The notes beneath the pieces were generated by a model. That model was not told where the DNA came from. It searched no databases and saw nothing but the letters and a program-made list of their open reading frames with translations. Positions 56,960 through 64,000 of a DNA stretch of 64,000 bases are shown here, piece by piece; position 1 is the first letter of the stretch, and each line of letters opens with the position of its first letter. A program made the translations under genes and the position numbers. This DNA is from Collybia mongolica (lineage: Eukaryota; Basidiomycota; Agaricomycetes; Agaricales; Clitocybaceae), in NCBI GenBank assembly GCA_013420905.1, contig JAAXNY010000004.1, positions 930,001 through 994,000 on the forward strand. Direction: 5' to 3'.

Positions 56960-59900
56960 TCAGTACACAATGTACAGTTCTGATGTCTCATCTGAGAGGA
57001 CCTCGTAGAAAGCAAGGGCCTCACCAAATACCTGTTTTCTTGGTATTGGATCAACTGCCTTTTCAAGACATAAAATGAGCTTTGGGTTAAAAATATATGG
57101 ACAGAGTCCACTCACAGAGAACCAACAGTATCTCCTGGAAGGTTCTCCAGCAAATTTATAGCTGATTTCACTTTGGAGAACTCTGTGGTTGGGTAAACGG
57201 TATTTGCCCCACCTCTTGATTTTGTTATATTCCACCATTCCTTCATTGCCAAGATATGCAAAGCGATGGGCAAGCAATGCAACCAGATGATCAAAGGCTG
57301 AGAATTGAGAATCAGAGCCCTCTTTACACTCACTCTGGCAAAGTGGAATTTTTTGAAACACCTGTTTTTCCTGAGAATTTGACCCCATTCTATCATTTAA
57401 GACAAGAGATGGGTAATAGAGATGAAGGAGCTTTGCTTTCTCCCGTCTGACTATCAAATTTGTGAGAGCACTAAAAGGAGACTTCTTTGATTGAATCCTG
57501 TGTCCCATTTCACCAATGCTGTGCTCAACTGTGGCTTGTGATCCAAGGCAAATAGACCCATTCCATTGAATGTGCGCAGGAATATGGATAAGTTGAAACA
57601 AGCATAGGCATGCTCTTGAGTTCAGGCTAGGGTTATCTCCAATATAAAGCCTTTCAAATCCAGTTAAGAACTTGACAATCAATGTGCGTAGCTCAAATAA
57701 ATCCTCTTCAGTCCTCTCCTTGATAGTCATGGCAAACTCCATTGCATGCACAAATTGTGAGAAATTCTCCAAGACTGTCAAATTTATCTGAAGCTCAAGA
57801 AACATTGGCACAAGGTAGAAATGCAGAAGACCCATTCATTCATAGACTTTATACTGGCTTTGGTGCTTTAGATGAATATTGCGAATTGGCCCACAGAAAG
57901 CAGGTGGAAGTGTTGACATAGCTTTGGTTATCCAGATCCCAAGTGTTTCTGCCTTTTTAGCTGGTAGATGAGTTATTTCATGGGGCTTAGTTTCAATTGT
58001 CATGAGATCCCAAAGAAAGGCTGTTGAGTTTTCATAGATTAAATGGAATGGGTCCAATGGAAAAAATGTGGGATGAAAAAATGCAGGGCTTGATGCACAG
58101 AGGGGGAGCCTAACAATTCCAGTAGATCTTGAGATAACCTTCCGCTGATTTTCATTCTGGGCCTTCTCAATCAAGTTGAGGGTCTCAAAATATTTTTTGT
58201 GGCTCCGCATTGGAAGGTCATCATATGAGTATTGTGGCTGAGTAGTATTGTATTTGTCTTGTATTAACATGGGGTAATATTGGGCCTTTGCACCCCTGGT
58301 TTCACTTGATTTAGCAGCTTGAGTTTCAGTGAACCGATCACCATAAACAGCAGAGTGTCCTCCCATGCCACTGATTTTAGCAGATCCAAGCATATCACCA
58401 TTACCAAGGACAATTGCACCACGAAGCACAAAGTAGGATGAATCAATTGCATCCCAGATCCATATCCCTTCTGAACCTCTTGCCATCTCTTCAAACAGGA
58501 TCCATGCAAAGGACTCAATATCTCCAGGGGAGTTAGGGCCAGGTGTTGCAAAGTTGATGATGATGTGTTCAACTATGTAACGAATATGGGCAGGTAAATT
58601 TAGCAGGATTAATATAAGGAGCCATGTGTTGGAGTCTTTCTTCATTGTGAGCTGTGCACCATCAGTAGATAATGCAAATGCAACATCTCGCCCTTCTTTG
58701 AAAAGGCCTGTAGCATTGTGGTGAATATCAACATGGACTTGTGAGTTTCCAAAATCAGAATATTTCCTTTTAGCAGGTACAGCACCTGCTGCAGTTGCAA
58801 GTAAGTGAAGGACCTCCTTGAGACACCGGTCCCAATCCCTCATAAGGGCAGAAGTAGTTTCATTTGCATAGAGTGCCTGGATAGTTGGTTTTATTGGGAG
58901 GGCAGTAAATTGTGCAACAGGGATTCTACAACCTGAGCAGTGATGGGGTTTGAAGCGAGGCATATTACAAGGTGTTTTGGTTGCACTAGATATGTATGGA
59001 CAGGCTTCAAGATGTGCATATTTTCCAGTATAAGCAATGCAGCTTTTGATACACATATCAACTTTTTGTGGTTGAAGATCAGTCAGTGCCTCAGCCAGGT
59101 GTGCAACCTTGTAGAGTGAAAGTATGGGGATTGAAGTTGCTTTTTCCAAGACTCTAGCATGAAGTTCATATGCCTTGACAGTGCCATTTGATTTTTGCCA
59201 GGCTATGTAGTGCTGTAAACTGAGCTCTTCATGAGGATCAAGCCTTTTTATTGAAAATGGACTTGAAGGTGGTTCAGCAGGAAGTTTATAGCCATTGAGT
59301 AAATCCTTTTTGAGAGCTTCCAGAGCAGGAGTAGTATAATCCAAATTAGACTCTTCAACTGAAGCAATATCCTCCATAACACAGTCATCTAGAATTGCAT
59401 AGTTAGGAGTGGTTGCTGCAGATAAATGGTTTGAAATAGATATGGAATGAGAATCCAAATCTGCTCTATCTACTGCCATATCATCCTGATCATTGTCCAG
59501 GTTTATCTCAGAGTCATACTCTAAATCCAGTTGCTCTTCACTGATGGAAAAGCAGTCTGAGTCTGGGTCATCATAGGCAGACTGGATTTCTTCAAAGGGT
59601 TCTTGCTGATATCCTTCAGAAGTCTGGGAATTATCTAGATAATTTTCTTGAGTTTGGTTTTCAGAAATCCCTCTGCTTGGATTTGTGTGCAGATCATGTT
59701 GATTGCTGTGTAAAGTAGGCTGGGGTGGTCCATGAGTATCTAAGACCACACATTATCAATAAGGATATTGATGTAATGTGGCTCTCAAACCTGGGAGGCC
59801 ATTTATTGATGCATGGGTTCTCTGAATATAGCTCTGCAAGTGTTGGACAAGATCTGGGGCTACAGACCATTGAGTTAAGTTCTCCACTGTACTCTGATCA

Positions 59901-59989
59901 GCATCACAATGGGAGATTGCTGTCCGCCGTTGGACAAGCTTTCTCCCATGGCATTTTGAGCAGAAACAGGTTACATGGGATGTACTCAT
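56960..59989 (-). CDS. Tnp2-family transposase, interrupted by one in-frame TGA
   Basis: The start ATG 59989 gives a Cys-rich N terminus (CFCSKCHGRKLVQRRTAISH), as in basidiomycete Tnp2 proteins. A long second exon follows. An acidic region precedes CPYISSATKTPCNMPRFKPH and the Tnp2 core: LYANETTSALMRDW, DIHHNATGLFKEGRDVAFAL, STDGAQLTMKKDSNTWLLIL, FATPGPNSPGDIESFAWILF and HPTFFPLDPFHLIYENSTAF. At 57,838-57,836 a TGA follows QSQYKVYE, where relatives have Trp (the YKAAEW-type motif). The same frame then runs on for 291 residues with the C-terminal domain (MGLLHFYLVPMFLELQINLT and AHIQWNGSICLGSQATVEHS). A single TGG to TGA change would explain this. A weak intron is the alternative. Confidence 0.85.
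57836..57838 (-). other. Single in-frame stop in the transposase
   Basis: TGA is flanked on both sides by uninterrupted coding sequence in the same frame (638 codons upstream in the main exon, 291 residues downstream). The position matches a family tryptophan. Confidence 0.8.
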
Positions 59990-60189
59990 GATGAGTAGGT
60001 AGGAGTTAGAGCCAGAGCATCAACACACTTAATCAATTGATTGATGCAATGGCTGCTAAGATCGGATTCCAATGCACATGATTTCGCTTGACAGCACAGC
60101 ACTTGTCTTTTCCACTGTATGATTTCCACTACACAAGTTCTCAACACAACCTCTTGTCTCAATTTCCTGCAGAATCTGAATTTCAACTA

Positions 60190-62833
60190 ATGGACCTCTC
60201 AAAACACAGTGCTGGGGCATCTTGGACCAATTTCCCGGATTTCACATCAAACAGCTCAACCCCATTTCAGGCAATGAACAATGATTCATCTGCACCTTTC
60301 TCCTTTGCATTGAAGCCTGCCTACACCAATTATGCTGGACCATCTGATATGGCCACTCTCATGCACATACCTGAGGTTAAGAAACTCTATGATACACTTC
60401 AGTCAACTAGTGCAATGTCTGCGAAAATGTATGAAGAAAATCAGGGCTTACGGTTGGAGATTGAGGGGTTGAGGGTAGAAATTGCATCTTTGAAACACAA
60501 TGGGGATACTGGGCCATAGTGAGTCTATATCCTATGACCTTACTTTGTTTACACTCATCATATCCAAGTGGGGTGGCAAGGCGCACATCTCTTAGTGTCA
60601 GCCCAAGTGACTCCATCTCCCAGCAACCATCTTGTCCAAATACTGCATTTGGCTTTGCCACGCCACCAGTATTGGATACCACCCAGTTGAGAGAATGCCC
60701 AAAGGAGTACCCATTCAAGATCCTGTGGTTCAAACATGCCTGCCCATCAGATGCCAACCCATCACATCCACCGATGAAGAAGGCAATCTGTGATGAGCAT
60801 GGGGACATGATCTCAGATGAGTATTATGAATCTATCCTGAAGTCTGCAACTCTATACGTTAACGAACTGGTTTTTCTGGTCCATGCAAAGGCGCCAGCAC
60901 AAGCACCAAGAAAATCTTACCTTGAGAGGCACTTTCCATCCCAATGGCGCAGCGTGATTGGCAGGATTGAGACCAAACACCCACCTCTCGCTCTTTGTGC
61001 CTCCCACTGGAAGGCTGATCAGCTACTTTCCAAGATGCTGTGCACTTGTAAGCCAGGCATTGAGGTTGCTGAGGGTAAGGTTCCCATTAACAATGCTTCC
61101 TCCTCAAAGAGAAAGTGACAAAATTCTGGCACACTAAGTATTACTAACAATAAGCAGAAAAAGCAGAAGCCTAGACATAGCAAGCACCAAGTTTCTGATG
61201 GCAAGTGCAATGGCAATGACAACACTGGGAGGGAACCACCATCAGATGACCCACCTTTTCATGCCAATCTGGAGCCAAGCATGTCATTTGAAGTGGTGGA
61301 GCCTGCTGCTACTAAAGTCTCCCCCACGCCCAACCCTAAAGGCAAAGCAAAAAAAAACGTTGCACTCTGTGAGTTTGATTTCGACATGCTTAATCATATT
61401 ATCTGACCCACATTTTCCTTGAAGCATTTGATGAGATTGCCACAAGGGCACTTGCACTTGGACATGGAAATCGCCCTCAGACTGCAATAGTTACTCCAGC
61501 CCTGCTACAAGACTCCATGCATTCAAACAAAGCCAGCTCATTTGTTCAACCCCTTCCAGAACCTTTGGTTTTAAGTATGATCAAAATCAATGCAACATGT
61601 GTGTTTTTTTCAAATATTTCTTCGGGCCAAGAACTTACTGGGACCTTTAGATAATGGTCTCAAAGGTGTGCCAAGTCTCTCTCCCAGATTACCAACATTA
61701 CTCCCATCCACAACCATGACTTAGATGCATCCACTCAAGAGTTCGCAAAAATACCCCACTTACCTGCCTGCCTGGAACTACTTCAGAAGATATCAAAATC
61801 TTCAGCTTTTGATGGGCAACCATGTGACTCAACACTTGCATTACTCACACGGATTGAGTCAGCAGACCCTACAGCACCTGGTATTGACGAAGACAATACT
61901 AACCTGGGTTGGGGACATATTCAATTCACAGCAGGTGGACTAACATTAAGCACCGTTATCCGTTCATGGCGAAACATAGGTAATGTTTCAACTGCATATT
62001 GCTTGCTTGCTGCAGCAATGAAAACTTGTCGGATTGCTTGACACCTCTGTTTTACAAATAACATCATTGCAACTGGGGGATTTCTCTCCGACAGCTACCT
62101 CCAAAACCTTGTGGAGCTGATATGGGAGATGCTAAAAACGGTGAGCCTCATACTCTTACCTCCTTCATTCTCAAGCCTCAAAAAAAGTCAATAGACAACA
62201 TTGGAGCAGGCCAACCCACCTGGCATGGCTATGTTGCAGGGTGCAGCTAGCGTCTTATCCACATCTGGGTCTTTGCCACTGGCTCAACCATTGGAAGATT
62301 GTCCACTAAATGTTAATGCCCAACAATTGGCAAGTTCAGCAGCAACTCAACTGGAAATACCTGCAACCAAAAACTTGGTCCAAGTAAGTCATTGAGCCTC
62401 TCCCCACTCCTACCCATTCATACTCTATCAGGATCTACATAAAGAAGAACTGAAGAAGTGGATACTGGCAAATAACATTGCCATGCCCACGAAGCAAAAC
62501 AAACAAGGTGAGCAGTGTCACTCAACTAACTTCTGTTTCTGAAAAACTCGTGACCTCCAGACTTGATATACGCAATACGTGAATTGAAGGTTCTGCCGAA
62601 TCAAGAAGAATTCAAACAACTCATTGCTCAAGTAAGTGTTCTGCTATATCATGCTCAGTATTGCACTGACGTTTTGCCTGCTTCAGCGCAAGAGAAAGCA
62701 GACCAGTCACAAAGGGAAGGTAGCCACTTAGAGTACCTTTTCTCATTTCTCGGATGTACAGTAGCTAGAATAACTTGTATTTTCTCATTGTTAATACAAG
62801 ATTTGGGATGCCCGCCAGCCGACTAGAGCCTGA
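60190..62833 (+). CDS. Accessory protein of the Tnp2 element
   Basis: This is the second gene of the transposon, divergent from the transposase. From ATG 60190 (MDLSKHSAGASWTNFPDFTS) a Ser/Thr-rich region leads to a short coiled coil (YEENQGLRLEIEGLRVEIAS). Exon 2 follows through GGCCATA|TGGGG. The middle block has CPKEYPFKILWFKHACPSDA and YLERHFPSQWRSVIGRIETK, ending in a Cys-containing segment. Later exons give ESADPTAPGIDEDNTNLGWG, HIQFTAGGLTLSTVIRSWRN and GGFLSDSYLQNLVELIWEML, blocks that I know from proteins paired with Tnp2 transposases in mushroom genomes. Near the end DLHKEELKKWILANNIAMPT resembles a SAP/HeH DNA-binding helix pair. The tail is basic (KRKQTSHKGKIWDARQPTRA) with a stop at 62833. 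A gap near 62,240 may hide a missed intron. A DNA-binding helper role in transposition is inferred. Confidence 0.72.
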
Positions 62834-63112
62834 CCACACCTGACATATTAACGACCTATGACTGACTGACTACTGACTAAGGACAGACTAAAGCCATGAC
62901 TACTGATGCCTAATGACTGACTGCCACCTGACTATTGAAACACTTTGCCATGCCATTGCCCGACTAAGTGGTACCATCGAACGACTGTTTGCACATAAAT
63001 CCAGTCCGTCAAATGTTCCAAAAACGCATATTAGTACGTCCATAGTCTGCCCCAAGTAGAACTTGGCCCGAGACCGACCTTCCACTGACCGCGACCTACT
63101 ACAGATCGACTT
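62834..63112. repeat. Subterminal short-repeat array of the Tnp2 element
   Basis: Between the accessory gene's stop and the right inverted repeat there are many GACTGACT/ACTGACTA-type units, for example GACTGACTGACTACTGACTA near 62,863. The left end has similar GTCAGT/GTCGG units in complement. Such arrays are the usual binding sites of Tnp2/CACTA-type transposases. Confidence 0.65.
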
Positions 63113-63127
63113 CGGCTTTTTACTGAG
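63113..63127 (-). repeat. Tnp2 element terminal inverted repeat, right
   Basis: Read on the minus strand it is CTCAGTAAAAAGCCG, one base shorter in the G run than the left end. CATTAAG follows on the plus strand. Confidence 0.85.
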
Positions 63128-63134
63128 CATTAAG

Positions 63135-63278
63135 AGCCACATGGACCCACCTAGACTCCGACTTGACGAACATAACTTCTCCGACTCGCAACATGCTATT
63201 GCTATTACACACGTAAGTACAACGAAAGACTAATTCGGCAGAGGTATTCTTTCGCCATATTGGAACCGATCCTGGCAG
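63135..63278. other. Short flank between the Tnp2 element and the last gene
   Basis: About 140 bases of non-coding sequence outside the element's right target duplication. Nothing further is seen. Confidence 0.4.
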
Positions 63279-64000
63279 CTAAGAACGGGTGTACTCAGTG
63301 CTCTGGAGTAGAGTAATCAGTAATGGGCAGAGTGTGTTAACAACAGCCTTACCGCATACACTGTTGACAGGGGTGCTGTGGGTTGATATTCGACTCTCCC
63401 AAATCCTTCTTTCTGTTTGCTGTATACGCGTCGACTCAGATCGTTTGTTTGTACAGGTGTTACCAACGGTGGCGAGGGAGATTCGACCGGCAGATATGGC
63501 GCCACACTTGGTGAGGATTCTATGCGTTCTCTGCGCCTTTTGCGCCGACACCAGAAGAGCATGGCACCAGAAACAACTAAAAGCAGGGTTAACGATATTA
63601 CTGTTGCCGTAATCAGCCCAATATCTAAACTGCAATATATTACGGTCAGAAAGGGCCAATTTTAAGAAACCGTTTCAGCTAAACTACCTTGTGAGTTTTC
63701 TGCTACTATTAATTGACGAAATCGTCAGAACTGAAACAATATAGTGATGGCAATATCGCGTACTGAGGTATCGATGGTGCTGTCGTCGTGTAGACAATGG
63801 CATAATCAATCGCGAACGTTTGCTGAGGGGCGTTCGGCCGATGTGTGAGTGTCAACTTGTGCGTTCCAGGCCCTAAGGAACTAGCATGATATAAAAGAGT
63901 TTGAGGCGTAAAAAATTCCCTGCGAGTCGTGAAGGTGCCGGGAGGCCCATTGTCCACTTGGATATCGCACATAGACCCAGTTAATCCGATAGGTCCGTAA
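63279..64000 (-). CDS. Paralogue of the two-domain membrane protein, 5' part beyond window
   Basis: On the minus strand, entering from the right edge, the sequence reads YGPIGLTGSMCDIQVDNGPP, TLLYHASSLGPGTHKLTLTH and QQTFAIDYAIVYTTTAPS. This matches the second ectodomain of the 52,813-54,437 protein. A short linker, a membrane helix (IGLITATVISLTLLLVVSGA) and a strongly basic juxtamembrane stretch (CRRKRRRERIESS) follow. The last exon is ambiguous. An intron after PPL would give an end at 63279, while reading on gives a stop at 63317. The window ends inside the exon that would show whether the 1-nt micro-exon is shared. The linker exon near 63,675-63,725 did not join in frame in my reading. 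Confidence 0.72.

Larger units (their letters stand above)
56573..63127. mobile_element. Tnp2-type DNA transposon, 6,555 bp, two divergent genes
   Basis: The left end reads CTCAGTAAAAAGGCCG and the right end, reversed, CTCAGTAAAAAGCCG. The element is flanked by the direct repeat CATTAAG at 56,566-56,572 and 63,128-63,134. Inside are a Tnp2-family transposase on the minus strand and a divergent accessory gene on the plus strand. Both ends are followed by subterminal arrays of GTC/AGTC-type short repeats. The termini are not CACTA, and a 7-bp duplication is long for a CACTA element. Classification therefore rests on the transposase, while the ends suggest a separate group. Confidence 0.87.

Noticed and set aside
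57780..57840. An intron explaining the transposase TGA (donor GTCTAT, acceptor near TTTCTTGAG)
   Set aside because: The donor is poor, and splicing would delete the conserved LLHFYLVPMF block, so a nonsense change at Trp is the simpler reading.

Overview
The window looks like nuclear DNA of a mushroom-forming basidiomycete (Agaricomycetes). Almost every recognisable gene is broken by many GT-AG introns of about 45-70 bases, and several exons are extremely short (10, 14 and 17 nt, and probably one of 1 nt). The gene content also fits: a GH28 pectinase, a DUF6534 protein, paralogous 7-TM proteins, F-box/LRR families, and Tnp2/CACTA-like and hAT transposons. The species cannot be named from the sequence alone. 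Coordinates of multi-exon genes run from start to stop codon and include introns.

Layout. 0-3 kb: a GH28 endopolygalacturonase cut by the left edge, then a 7-TM protein, both on the minus strand. 5.4-21.1 kb is a dense housekeeping block. It holds a basidiomycete-type protein of about 1,000 residues (+), a small basic ORF (-), the CPSF73/Ysh1 pre-mRNA endonuclease (+), a small four-TM protein (-), the Ctf4/Mcl1/AND-1 replisome adaptor (+), and, convergent with it, a mitochondrial transcription factor B/rRNA dimethylase-family protein (-). 21.2-51 kb is an accessory block bounded by an inverted segmental duplication. A 4-kb left arm (about 21.86-25.91 kb) and a 3.9-kb right arm (about 47.11-51.02 kb) each carry, in mirror order, a 7-TM gene, an F-box gene and the first part of a second F-box gene. 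A more diverged F-box/LRR pair lies further in, also inverted. The interior holds a DUF6534 gene, a RAP1-like telomere protein (BRCT plus three Myb repeats), uncharacterised genes, and an intact-looking 4.1-kb hAT transposon inserted into one F-box/LRR copy with an 8-bp target duplication. A phytanoyl-CoA dioxygenase-family gene lies just inside the right arm.

51-64 kb: a single-pass membrane protein with two beta-sandwich-type ectodomains, a SUR7/PalI-family membrane protein, a complete 6.55-kb Tnp2-type transposon with two divergent genes, and a second, inverted copy of the beta-sandwich membrane protein cut by the right edge.

The housekeeping genes look single-copy and intact. The accessory region shows duplication, pseudogene decay and transposon insertion. 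The strongest leads are the 1-nt micro-exon needed to keep the 52.8-kb gene in frame, the two transposons defined to the base, the lone in-frame stop at a tryptophan position in the Tnp2 transposase, the three-Myb RAP1, and the nested inverted duplication.
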